From Roseimicrobium gellanilyticum (lineage in GTDB: Bacteria; Verrucomicrobiota; Verrucomicrobiia; Verrucomicrobiales; Verrucomicrobiaceae), in the NCBI RefSeq assembly GCF_003315205.1, contig NZ_QNRR01000008.1, forward strand, positions 62,001 to 126,000: a stretch of 64,000 nucleotides of DNA, read 5' to 3'. Below, one piece after another: positions 43,701 to 50,363 of the stretch (its first letter is position 1; each line of letters begins with the position of its first letter). The position numbers and the translations under genes were made by a program. A model generated the notes under the pieces. It was not told the DNA's origin. It searched no databases and saw nothing but the letters and a program-made list of their open reading frames with translations.

Positions 43701-44170
43701 GCAGGTTCCTGCTTCAGCACTTCGTCATAGCGCGTCGTGGCTTCGGAGAACTTGCCCGCCTTGCGCAGCAGATGCGCGTGCACCAGCAGCACATTCGGGT
43801 GCGACTGCACCTTCGCCTGCGTGGCGATGCTCTCCAGCAGGAAGGCCGTGGACTGGTGCTTCTCGTACAGGTCCCAGAGCAGCTCCAGCACGCGCCCGTA
43901 CTCCGGCTTCTCCACGAGGAGATTCAGGTACTCCGTCGCCAGCCGTGTGTCCTTCTCCGCCCAGGGTTTGGGGGTGGAGTTGGATGGCTGGGTGGAGGTA
44001 GGGGTAACGGAAGGCTGGGAGGGGGAATCCGCAGGCTCGGTCGGAAGAATGTAGGAGGGGGCAGGGGAGTCAGGTGGGGCCGGGGGTGCAGACTGCCCGA
44101 CCGCCGGCTGCGCCAGGGCCAGCCCGAGTACCCCCAGCGCGATGCTGCCCATGCCGATGACGCTCCGCAT
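37703..44170 (-). CDS. Giant secreted tetratricopeptide-repeat protein
   Basis: Started at the ATG at 44170 (MRSVIGMGSIALGVLGLALA), the protein has 2155 residues and a signal peptide ending PAVG; a start at 44287 adds 39 residues rich in Arg. A Pro/Ser/Thr-rich linker (about 28-70) follows. The rest is a continuous array of TPR-type helical pairs (for example AGKFSEATTRYDEVLKQEP, EQAAAAWEKVAAL, GRRDEAMGLWQKAAKD), with several weaker stretches. No catalytic domain or membrane helix was found after the signal. Long secreted TPR solenoids generally act as scaffolds. A lipoprotein gene lies 30 bp downstream. The divergent histidine-kinase gene begins 545 bp upstream, with a long G-tract between. 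Confidence 0.9.
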   Translation of the reverse strand: MRSVIGMGSIALGVLGLALAQPAVGQSAPPAPPDSPAPSYILPTEPADSPSQPSVTPTSTQPSNSTPKPWAEKDTRLATEYLNLLVEKPEYGRVLELLWDLYEKHQSTAFLLESIATQAKVQSHPNVLLVHAHLLRKAGKFSEATTRYDEVLKQEPANAIALRARVDLAQGAGEHLAALEFIRKLAATYPEKDPARAVLMLEEGRIALAADRREQAAAAWEKVAALQPDQAGITREAAQLMLGAGFLEKAVTLYRKLAESSDPAKRLDALYDLSRLEEQADQFDDAAASLHQGLALLHFKDWRYGQFFQRLVRLHERFNQLDSLKTDLIKAAQEEPVREQALSDVARFSSLVVDLGERVKWLRALVQAFPNSTEYRWDLVRALFESEEHMEAAKLLDESLKGDHTDPAALVLMRCEAHLQAKEQAKAEQRLKDLLEKQGGSPEVEKLVLQFAQQRSLDSVVELVLRARVRRDPEKTEPVFELASFLVKRQRDKEAVEVFETWRSLPGASAEEQHRRLRAIASFFSASGKMEQAESFAVRATQGDAGPADFLALADILSQRSATEEALTLLEKAWTLSTSHEQRLEVDERILAMLSGDQALRPLAQAQPTPEFRLPAIFTGEGFGSDAPPPQPKASVPQAVLDFALGQATGVYAAELQDVPRASHHAWSLAWLESTLHPLMPPRAPMTAERVFRAAWWAFRADQIQLAYDLISLIHFNKGHQWVTVPVEVEKLLLDLATTDKNTALSIRQLKLLSTLDPENRTNYLLRLAEQEGNRPSFTDFRPMAPPRDPDVSFANLGRFIETRTHAQVLRSNRSTLEGGNPRGPAEAIRILEGLIREEPRNEAVLSSLSQYYLETGRRDEAMGLWQKAAKDSRGGATPLLERYAEILIAQRQHKEYVETQMQLLEREADVKRRRDLFSRALERLLWADVVQGSLPDGEVTKRLDLLLTALQERSRHAPFEGFWHEALAAVHEKQGDATKAFAEMKQAYYAAPDTPFSLEQLRTAALNAGDLRNAIYFQKQIAATAPQARETAEWRELVSLLEQDFRMTEADQARRRLELHSLQDPASLEELAQHYEESGQAEAARRVHEQLARVRPWDVKNLLRLALQQMDMGDDTSAQQTLLQLLHHSKAPAAMAGMQVERLPWPLLDERKAQSIVPITLLNSLDNAPGLDQPERDRLRTFLGLPRGEFALIPEEPAQVRLRALEELMHLRRKADPKATTEELLRDTGEKSDIELAWTYRYAEAGESFRALVKARLGNANTLEAQFLQVWLGMRSQGMAEVLAWASFPKGSEVERKQRRGVLQAVCHMLAEDNTFVLPVDSARQIGESRLYSNAELIDIARKLESRQRYEPAYALRNLAMQNESRGNLGASHWNLSQVAELMGRADLQYHHLLQAWQAPIMAGEPQALDLFINSAAHLVRLAPSAAERERVLKESWQRLHELPPSGLGALREVRLLGLAGAEGAAGQKLEEFLSHDFLCLRPFAEPLMRAPSGSVMPGPRIDEVNHMRSYWDNARELGDLLRQEGLSQAVLDSEHMVSERLGGIANGPKSNFEYSAWKNQSLLRQLRPASHRERVRLVREYLEGDDSVDALTELGTFLDLNGLPRVCIEVYRRLPDRSPQNLEYCEQLLRACENSWECAAGIPYIEKLFAADLQSRPLNLPENFLEAKHAKFLARLQDTLQLKLRAFRGVTTPRPTGPREPVQVPYLKELATLLERRDDIPGALAAWEELADLWPQEVEAHLHRARLLLAQGNMPRALDAVRKVDLSNLYSDATRDTLKLRAEMVAEAGLWDEMRELMNLVTRGSNSGGPSDVGMVARMRLQPTQALHTGSVLELSRVLAAHKRTVEAQSLLLRAERAIKEPAERFRLRLEQLKLEAASPDWDPVRQPTRVTAVLRMDSPDVLVLRDWVRFMTKEAQGPRAASWVKAITALPPGTIGSLGLATLAQRLEEKDVPRIAEPWRGKADIVAAVSQKLAVETLLKQNRPTWALAVATMGDSLRDAPVFSAVYQAMGDKHALQEFFSKLVCMTYPGGTDTIGHMEALDACGRTDLALALAATAMDRSCSRGEFHPELALAYAGLLTRLGQYEQAETLLLKEHEGMDEELADALATLYRAWNKLDRLPAELAKFQLPDGLLQETLFLGRNPPGKTSPAP

Positions 44171-44715
44171 CTTGCTTACGCTCTCATCCTTGCTCCTCCG
44201 CCTGTCGTGTCGTGCACGCCACGGAGAGCCAAGCAACCCTGCGCGGCTGGGGCACGCGCATCGACGAGTCCGGGGGGCGTCAGACATTCAGAGAAAGGTA
44301 CGTAAGAAGGTGCCGGATGCATGCCATTCTGTCCAGATTTCCGTGGGGGGGGGGGGGGGGGAGGGGGGGGGGGAAAAGCGACAATGAGAGAAGTCTATCC
44401 TCGCCCCGTACTTCATCCCTGCATTGCCCGCGCCAGATCGACAAACTTCCAGCGCGCGGTGGCTGGCGCGCACATCCTGCCGTGGCTTGGGCATGGGTAA
44501 CCGGGGAGGGGGCGTACATGGGAGAGTCGCTATAGGCGGACGCTTGCGCCAAGCTTTCCCTGAACATCCTCTCATGAGACAGGGGCCGCCTCCATCCGGA
44601 CGGGCAAACGCCTCGCAAAAGGTCCCTGCTGAGGACTTTGTGAATTGAAATAAAGTCGTTTCTTTATCGACAAATCCTTGCCTGTGCATGCCAAGTCGAG
44701 CACATATGGTTCCGC
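44171..44715. other. Divergent intergenic region with long G-tract
   Basis: 545 bp separate the starts of the TPR gene and the histidine kinase gene. Apart from the G-tract at 44345-44373, I see no gene: the open frames in both directions have no coding character. The 44640-44715 portion next to the kinase is AT-richer and could hold its promoter. Confidence 0.65.
44345..44373 (+). repeat. G17-A-G11 homopolymer tract
   Basis: Seventeen consecutive G (44345-44361), a single A (44362), and eleven more G (44363-44373), followed by AAAA. It is the longest homopolymer seen in the window. It lies 175-203 bp upstream of the TPR start and 343-371 bp upstream of the kinase start. Confidence 0.95.
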
Positions 44716-46917
44716 ATGGTGCGTCGGGTTTTGCTATTTCTGCTCCCGTTGCTGACTTCTGTCCTCATGGCGGAGGGGCCGCAGCATGTGCTCATCATGC
44801 ATTCCTTCGGGCGGGACTACTCGCCCAATGGGGAGGTGGCCAGCATCTTCCGGACGGAGCTGGCACGGGACAATCCAAATGCCATCGAGTTCGTCGATGC
44901 CTCGCTGGAGATGGCCAGGTTCGATGGGGAGGAGAATGAAAAGCCGCTGCTCGATTTCCTGCGTGCCGTGTTTGAGGAGCAGATGCCGGACCTCGTCGTG
45001 CCCATTGGCAGCCCGGCAGTCATGTTCTGCCGGAGGCATCGCAGCACGCTCTTTCCGCATTCACCCATGCTCCTGCTGGATGCGGAAAAGCGCCGTGTGG
45101 AGATGATGAAGGATGACCCGGATGTGGTCTCCGTGGGGCCGGATGTGAACATCAATTACCTGGCTGGCAATATCTTCGAGGTGCTGCCCAAGACGCGGCA
45201 CATCTACGTGGCGCAGGATGCCTCACCGATTGGCCGCTTCTGGACGACGGTGATGAAGCGGGAGTGGGATGCTGCCTACTCCAACAGGGCGACTTTCCAC
45301 TGGATGAATGATCAGTCGCTGAAGCAGATGCGCAGCACGGTGAGCGCACTGCCTCCGGACTCGGTGGTGCTGGTGGGCATGATGATGCGCGATGCCGCCG
45401 GTGTGCCGCTCGTGGAGGAGACAGGGCTGGATGCCATGCATGAGTCTGCCAATGCACCGGTGTTTTCCTTCAATGATCTGCAATTGGGGCGCGGCACGCT
45501 CGGAGGCAGGCTGGTGCCCCAGAAGCGGGTGGCCGTAGAAGGGGCGAAGGTGGCGATGAAGCTGCTGGCCGGAGTGCCCCCATCCAGCCTGCCGTGGCAG
45601 CATTTCCCCCTGGGGGCACCTGTCTATGACGCACGCGAGCTGAAGCGGTGGGGCATCTCTGAGTCGGCCCTACCCGCAGGCAGCACGGTCCTCTTCCGCA
45701 AGCCGGGCCTGTGGGAGACGCATCGCAGTTCCTTCCTCATCTTCGTGGGGGTGATAGCCCTGCAGACCGGGATGATTGCCATGCTGCTGGCTGCACGGAA
45801 GCGTGCGCGGGAGATGCATGCGGACTTCACCCTTGCGGCAGACTCAGGAAACATCGGCCTGTGGAGCCGGAAGCCGGGTGTGGATGAGTTGGAGGGCTCC
45901 GCGAAGTGGCGCACCATCTTTGGTCTGCCCGATAGTGGCAGCGTGACCTTTGAAGACGTGCTCGCGCGCGTGCATCCGGAGGACAAGTCCATGCTGCGGT
46001 CCGCCATCGAGCTCGCGGCGCGGGACGGTGGGGCGTTTTCCCTGGAGCATCGGGTGGTGCATCCGGATGGCAGTGTGCGTTGGGTCTCCTCCCACGGTCA
46101 CGTGCACGCCTTCGGCGACCGGCAGAAGCTGGAGATACGGGGAGCCTCACGGGATGTCACGGAGAGGCGGCGTGCTACGCAGGAGGCTGAGCAGCGGCGT
46201 GAGGAGCTGGCGCATCTCTCGCGTGTCGCCACGCTGGGCGCTCTCTCCGGCTCGCTCGCACATGAGCTGAATCAGCCGCTGGGCATCATCCTGAGCAATG
46301 CCCAGGCCGCGCGGCATGTGCTCGCGTGTGACCAGCCGGAGCCGGAGGAGATGTGCGAGCTGCGTGAGATGATCGCAGACATCATCAGTGAGGACCGGCG
46401 CGCGGGAGACGTGATCGCCCGCATGCGCACGCTGCTGCGCCGTGGCGAGGTGAGCCTGCAGCCGCTGGATGTGCACCAGCAACTTCAGGAGGTGGTGCAG
46501 CTCACACGCAGCGACCTCATCGGCCGTGGGGTGAAGGTGGACTTCCAGCTCGCGGAGGACGTGCCGCCTGTCATGTCTGACCGCGTGCAGTTCCAGCAGG
46601 TGCTGCTGAATCTCATCACGAACGCGGCGGATGCGATGGTGGCGAATCCTCCCGGTGAGAGGAGCATCACCCTCACGACCTGCCAGGACGGTGATGAGGT
46701 GCGCATCGATGTGAAGGATGCGGGCACGGGCATTGAGGGGGAGCCGGAGTCTCTCTTCAAGGCCTTCCACACAACGAAGGAGCATGGCATGGGGCTGGGT
46801 CTCTCCATCTCACGCGCCCTGGTCACCGCACACGGCGGCAGGCTGTGGGCCACACGGAATCATGACAGGGGTGCCACATTTCACATCACCCTCGCGGCAA
46901 CCAAGGGCGTAACATGA
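44716..46917 (+). CDS. Sensor histidine kinase with periplasmic ABC-type binding domain and PAS
   Basis: This 733-residue protein has a signal/anchor (about 1-19). A periplasmic domain of the ABC substrate-binding type (about 23-320; HVLIMHSFGRDYSPN at the start is typical) is followed by a membrane helix (about 338-360). A PAS domain (about 370-475) has the W-S-R-x and HPEDK...W-V-S-x-H-G pattern. The kinase core has HELNQPLG with His516 as phospho-acceptor, an N-box NLITNAADAM (around 632), and G-boxes DAGTGIEG and GMGLGLSIS. The HELNQPL wording is that of the FixL-like HPK4 group. It overlaps the FixJ-type regulator gene by 4 bp. The ligand is unknown. Confidence 0.93.
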   Translation: MVRRVLLFLLPLLTSVLMAEGPQHVLIMHSFGRDYSPNGEVASIFRTELARDNPNAIEFVDASLEMARFDGEENEKPLLDFLRAVFEEQMPDLVVPIGSPAVMFCRRHRSTLFPHSPMLLLDAEKRRVEMMKDDPDVVSVGPDVNINYLAGNIFEVLPKTRHIYVAQDASPIGRFWTTVMKREWDAAYSNRATFHWMNDQSLKQMRSTVSALPPDSVVLVGMMMRDAAGVPLVEETGLDAMHESANAPVFSFNDLQLGRGTLGGRLVPQKRVAVEGAKVAMKLLAGVPPSSLPWQHFPLGAPVYDARELKRWGISESALPAGSTVLFRKPGLWETHRSSFLIFVGVIALQTGMIAMLLAARKRAREMHADFTLAADSGNIGLWSRKPGVDELEGSAKWRTIFGLPDSGSVTFEDVLARVHPEDKSMLRSAIELAARDGGAFSLEHRVVHPDGSVRWVSSHGHVHAFGDRQKLEIRGASRDVTERRRATQEAEQRREELAHLSRVATLGALSGSLAHELNQPLGIILSNAQAARHVLACDQPEPEEMCELREMIADIISEDRRAGDVIARMRTLLRRGEVSLQPLDVHQQLQEVVQLTRSDLIGRGVKVDFQLAEDVPPVMSDRVQFQQVLLNLITNAADAMVANPPGERSITLTTCQDGDEVRIDVKDAGTGIEGEPESLFKAFHTTKEHGMGLGLSISRALVTAHGGRLWATRNHDRGATFHITLAATKGVT

Positions 46918-47540
46918 GCATGGAGCAGAATCCCACCATCGGACTTGTGGATGATGATGCCGGCATGCTGCGGGCCCTGAGCCGTCTGCTGCGTACGCAT
47001 GGTTATGCGGTGCGCACCTTTGATTCACCGGACAGATTCCTCGTGGAATATGCCCAGGCAGACATGCGCTGCGTGGTGCTGGATGTCTCCATGCCGGGCT
47101 GCGATGGTCTGCAGCTACAGGCCTATCTGAACAAGACCAACCGGTCGATTCCCATCATCTTCCTCTCCGGTGAAGGAAACATCCCCATCAGCGTGCGGGC
47201 CATGAAAGCCGGTGCCGTCACCTTCCTGGTGAAACCTGTGGATGAGGAGGTGCTGCTGGAGGCCATTGCCCTCGCGCTGGAGCAGGACAGAAGCAATCGA
47301 GGCCAGCGGGAGGAGATGGATGCTCTGCGCGGTCGCCTGGAAAAACTCACCACGCGTGAGCGGGAGGTGCTGGAACACGTGATCTCCGGCAAGCCGAACA
47401 AGCTCATCGCGGACATTCTGGGAGTTACCATCCAGACCGTGAAAATCCATCGCATGCAGATCACAAGGAAGCTGGAAATCCCCTCGGTGGCCGGACTCGT
47501 GAGCGCCGCCACGCGATTGGGCGTGGTGCCTGCGGTGTGA
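46914..47540 (+). CDS. FixJ/NarL-type response regulator
   Basis: This 208-residue protein has an N-terminal receiver (about 7-122) with acidic pocket D13-D14-D15, phospho-acceptor Asp57 in VVLDVSMP, and conserved Lys107 in VKPVD. A linker helix leads to a C-terminal LuxR-type HTH (about 140-205): LTTREREVLEHVISGKPNKLIADILGV then VKIHR. The ATGA overlap with the kinase gene (46914-46917) shows that the two are translated together and almost certainly form a cognate pair. The receiver is followed by the typical FixJ/NodW-like spacing. Confidence 0.95.
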   Translation: MSMEQNPTIGLVDDDAGMLRALSRLLRTHGYAVRTFDSPDRFLVEYAQADMRCVVLDVSMPGCDGLQLQAYLNKTNRSIPIIFLSGEGNIPISVRAMKAGAVTFLVKPVDEEVLLEAIALALEQDRSNRGQREEMDALRGRLEKLTTREREVLEHVISGKPNKLIADILGVTIQTVKIHRMQITRKLEIPSVAGLVSAATRLGVVPAV

Positions 47541-47659
47541 AGGGCTCGTTCTCCTGTGAGTATTCTCCACAGAATTGCGAACGTACGCATTCATTTGAAC
47601 CGGGTTCGTAGCACCAAAGTTCTATACCCAGATGCGCCAAAGAAGCCGATGCTGCGGGC

Positions 47660-48082
47660 ATGTCCGCCGAGCCACCCGTCATCGCCATTGTGGATGATGA
47701 GCCGCGGATGCGCTCGGCCTTATGCCGGCTGCTGAGGGTGCGTGGCTATGCCGCAGTGCCATTCGAGGACCCGGCCCTTTTTCTCCAGACCCTGGAAACG
47801 CGGAAGTACGGCTGTGTGGTGCTGGATTTGCACATGCCGGAAATCAATGGCTTCGATGTTTTGGAGTGTGTTTCCCGGCAGGCGGAGATGGTGCCGGTCA
47901 TCGTCATCACCGGCCATGACCAGCCAGGGAGCGCTGAGCGCGTGCAGCGTCTTGGTGCCTTGGTGTACCTGACCAAACCCGTGGATGAGGAGCCTCTGCT
48001 ACGCGCCATTGAAGCCGCACTCGCTCCGCCTGGGCAGACACAAGACTCGCAGGCGAGCGAACATCCGGCACGGGAGTCCTGA
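47660..48082 (+). CDS. Single-domain response regulator receiver
   Basis: This 140-residue receiver has acidic residues D12-D13, phospho-acceptor Asp56 in VVLDLHMP, Thr84 and Lys106 in LTKPVDEE. The last 25 residues are polar and disordered, with no output domain. The wording (TKPVDEEPLLRAIEAAL) closely resembles the receiver of the FixJ-type gene 119 bp upstream, suggesting a relation by duplication. It may act as a phosphate sink or act on another protein; that is inference. Confidence 0.92.
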   Translation: MSAEPPVIAIVDDEPRMRSALCRLLRVRGYAAVPFEDPALFLQTLETRKYGCVVLDLHMPEINGFDVLECVSRQAEMVPVIVITGHDQPGSAERVQRLGALVYLTKPVDEEPLLRAIEAALAPPGQTQDSQASEHPARES

Positions 48083-48206
48083 AGACAGATGCGCTGCTTC
48101 CATGGCAGCACTGTCTTTGTGATGACTGTTGCAATCCCGAGCTTGCTCTGTATTGCACTTGAAATGAACGAGTTGCTTACGTGCCGAACCGGGCATATAA
48201 AGGGGG

Positions 48207-48614
48207 ATGCTGGACCCGGAAGAAGCAAAAAGGCGTGCTCTCAAAGCCGCGGAGCTTCTTCTCGCGGACATTGCCCATCCGCCCACCATCGCGAGCATTG
48301 CGGAGAAGGTGGGGCTCACGAAGTATGAACTCAGCCGGCTCTTTCCCGTGGTGACCGGAAAGTCGGGTCCGGAACTGCTGAGGCATGCCCGGATGCAGAA
48401 AGCAGCGGAACTTCTCAGGACCTCTCCGCAGCGCCGCGTGGGTGAGATCGCTGTGGAGGTGGGGTATGCCAGCATGAGCGCCTTCTGCCGGGCATTCGAG
48501 CAGGAGATGGGGCAGGTACCCTCTGCCTACCAGGATGCACACCGGCCCCAGAATTTCCCGGAGGCCTTTCCTTTTCCGCGCCCGCCTCGCAAATTCAGAA
48601 AGCCACCCCAGTAG
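48207..48614 (+). CDS. Stand-alone AraC-type DNA-binding protein
   Basis: This 135-residue protein consists almost only of an AraC/XylS DNA-binding domain. It has two helix-turn-helix units, around 27-51 (TIASIAEKVGLTKYELSRLF) and around 76-108 (RVGEIAVEVGYASMSAFCRAFEQEMG, the classical second HTH, with P-x-x-Y after it). No ligand-binding domain precedes it. The ATG is placed directly after AAAGGGGG, a strong ribosome-binding site. It sits at the end of the two-component cluster, so control by that cluster is plausible. Confidence 0.9.
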   Translation: MLDPEEAKRRALKAAELLLADIAHPPTIASIAEKVGLTKYELSRLFPVVTGKSGPELLRHARMQKAAELLRTSPQRRVGEIAVEVGYASMSAFCRAFEQEMGQVPSAYQDAHRPQNFPEAFPFPRPPRKFRKPPQ

Positions 48615-48723
48615 TCATCGCACACTCCGCCGCTTCCTGGCGATGCGGATGATTGATGTGATATGATAAGGTGTGATGCACTAGGCGATTCGAGAGGCGG
48701 GGAAGATCAAGCTGAACCTGGGG

Positions 48724-49023
48724 TTATTCCCCGCGTGGTTGCCGTAGGTCCGGAGGAAGGGTGCCGCCCAGCATATTTGGAGAGCGGGAATGAGGGGACT
48801 CCTCCTCAGCCCTCAGCTCATCATAGAGCTGCAGCCACTCCTGGGGGAAGCTGGCGAGATGCTCTTCAGCCTTCCGGAGGGTCTCCATGCATTGCGCGTA
48901 CTCCCTCGTGTGGAGGCCGTCGCTGAGCGGCCAGCCTCCGCACATGGCGGCGGCGATTTTGGCGGTACGTACCCGCCACCGCGCGGCGCGGAAGGCGGTG
49001 ATATTCTCCGGCGTGTGTTCCAT
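48724..49023 (-). CDS. Small hypothetical protein
   Basis: A 99-residue frame on the minus strand with convincing protein-like content in its first 80 residues: TPENITAFRAARWRVRTAK, CMETLRKAEEHLASFPQEW and YDELRAEEE suggest a helical cytoplasmic protein. A 100-codon frame on the opposite strand (48790-49092) overlaps it but looks less like coding sequence. No family recognised. Confidence 0.55.
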   Translation of the reverse strand: MEHTPENITAFRAARWRVRTAKIAAAMCGGWPLSDGLHTREYAQCMETLRKAEEHLASFPQEWLQLYDELRAEEESPHSRSPNMLGGTLPPDLRQPRGE

Positions 49024-49316
49024 CTAAGGTTGGCGCAGCAATTGAAATACGGCGCAACGTGTCTGTCAATTTCGGGCACACTCAGGGAGTGATTATGACA
49101 ATCTTGTTAGGTAGAGGGGTGTGGCAAATTGCACGAAATGCTCGTGAGGCATGGTGACACCAGAGGTGATACATCATGCTATAGAGTACCCATTTCGCAA
49201 GTGCGCCCGGTGCATGTCGCAGGATGAGGGATTTCACCGCGGCTGGCAAACCTGCAAAATATTGGTACAAGACACTCCGGTGCCGGTATCCTCCAGGCAT
49301 TCTCAACAACCCTCTC

Positions 49317-49907
49317 ATGCCACGTTGGCTCAAAATCCTGCTGTGCACAGCTCTCCTCCTGGGAGTGCTGGGACTCGTCAGCTACCACGTGCTGGAGTGG
49401 TGGGCGGAAGACTCGCTGGTGGTGCGGCATGCAGGCATCGAGCAGGAGCCGGACGGGCGTGTCTTTATCAACTTCGAATTCCACAACCGCTCAAGATTTC
49501 CCCTCAGGGTCGTGGATGTCTCCACGCTGTATGCAGCGGATGACTATAGCTTCGCCATTATCCCACCACAGCTGAAGGAGTCGTTCCTCTTGAAGGCAGG
49601 GGCGCAACACCACTATCAAGTGCACCTCCAGGACCCGGAGTTGCCGATGCTTTCCCGCGAAGGCATCCTCACGGCGGATTGGACCCCAGCATCGGCCACC
49701 TGGCTTGCGCCCGTGTTCGACGGTCTCAGAAGGTTCTACTTCCGGGTGCATCCTGCCGGCGTTGATCCCATGCCCCGGATCAAGAGAACCATGAACCAGG
49801 ATTTCGTGATACGCAAAGACGCCCAGGGAAACCCAGAAGCCGTGGAGATGGGAGAACTGCCCAATGAATGGCGTTTCGCGTTCGACAGGTGGAAACGCGA
49901 GAGGTGA
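49317..49907 (+). CDS. Membrane-anchored protein with beta-rich exported domain
   Basis: The ATG at 49317 (MPRWLKILLCTALLLGVLG) gives 196 residues with a single N-terminal membrane anchor (about 5-26). The exported part has the pattern of a beta-sandwich (VFINFEFHNRSRFPLRVVDVSTLYA and YQVHLQDPELPML). An upstream ATG at 49224 would add 31 residues before the anchor and is unlikely. It converges with a small secreted protein gene, 19 bp apart. No family recognised. Confidence 0.78.
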   Translation: MPRWLKILLCTALLLGVLGLVSYHVLEWWAEDSLVVRHAGIEQEPDGRVFINFEFHNRSRFPLRVVDVSTLYAADDYSFAIIPPQLKESFLLKAGAQHHYQVHLQDPELPMLSREGILTADWTPASATWLAPVFDGLRRFYFRVHPAGVDPMPRIKRTMNQDFVIRKDAQGNPEAVEMGELPNEWRFAFDRWKRER

Positions 49908-49926
49908 GTCCCCTCCAGACAGTCAC

Positions 49927-50313
49927 CTACATCTCCATCAGACGCTGCTTCTCTGCCAGGAGGCGCTCTTTGGCTTTCAAGACTTTCATCCCTTCGACCC
50001 GGTTTTCACGACTGAGCATTTCGACGGTGGAATACAACTGCTGCACGATGGCAACGATCTTGCGCTGGTGCTCCTTCTTCTCGGCAGCATCCTTTGCTTT
50101 CTCCATCCGGAAATGGAGCAAGTCGATTTGAGCCTCGGCAAGGTCGGTTGCCTTGCCTCTGCCGAGACTGGCCTCGTGCTCGAACTCCTCGACAATGGCC
50201 TTGAGCACGGCCTCCCGTTCCCTGTGGATGTCCGCGAGGGACTCCTCCTTTTCAGCTGCATGGCAGACATGCAGGGTAACCAATAGCGCGCAGATGATGG
50301 ATGCTGTTTTCAT
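49927..50313 (-). CDS. Small secreted coiled-coil protein
   Basis: The ATG at 50313 (MKTASIICALLVTLHVCHAAEKEES) gives 128 residues with a signal peptide ending CHAA. The mature part is one long charged helix or coiled coil (EREAVLKAIVEEFEHEA, MEKAKDAAEKKEHQRKIVAIVQQLYSTVEML, ENRVEGMKVLKAKERLLAEKQRL). An upstream ATG at 50358 would add 15 residues that spoil the signal peptide. It lies about 51 bp downstream of the methyltransferase gene, on the same strand. No family recognised. Confidence 0.78.
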   Translation of the reverse strand: MKTASIICALLVTLHVCHAAEKEESLADIHREREAVLKAIVEEFEHEASLGRGKATDLAEAQIDLLHFRMEKAKDAAEKKEHQRKIVAIVQQLYSTVEMLSRENRVEGMKVLKAKERLLAEKQRLMEM

Positions 50314-50363
50314 GATGCGTTGATGGAATGGTTCGGACGACTTTGGCCGCCAAAACATTCAGA

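Noticed and set aside
44288-44689. 133-codon minus-strand frame across the G-tract
   Set aside because: It encodes the poly-Pro that any G-run would give and has no recognised structure or ribosome-binding site.
48790-49092. 100-codon plus-strand frame opposite the small hypothetical gene at 48724-49023
   Set aside because: Its content is less protein-like than the minus-strand frame; the call remains uncertain.
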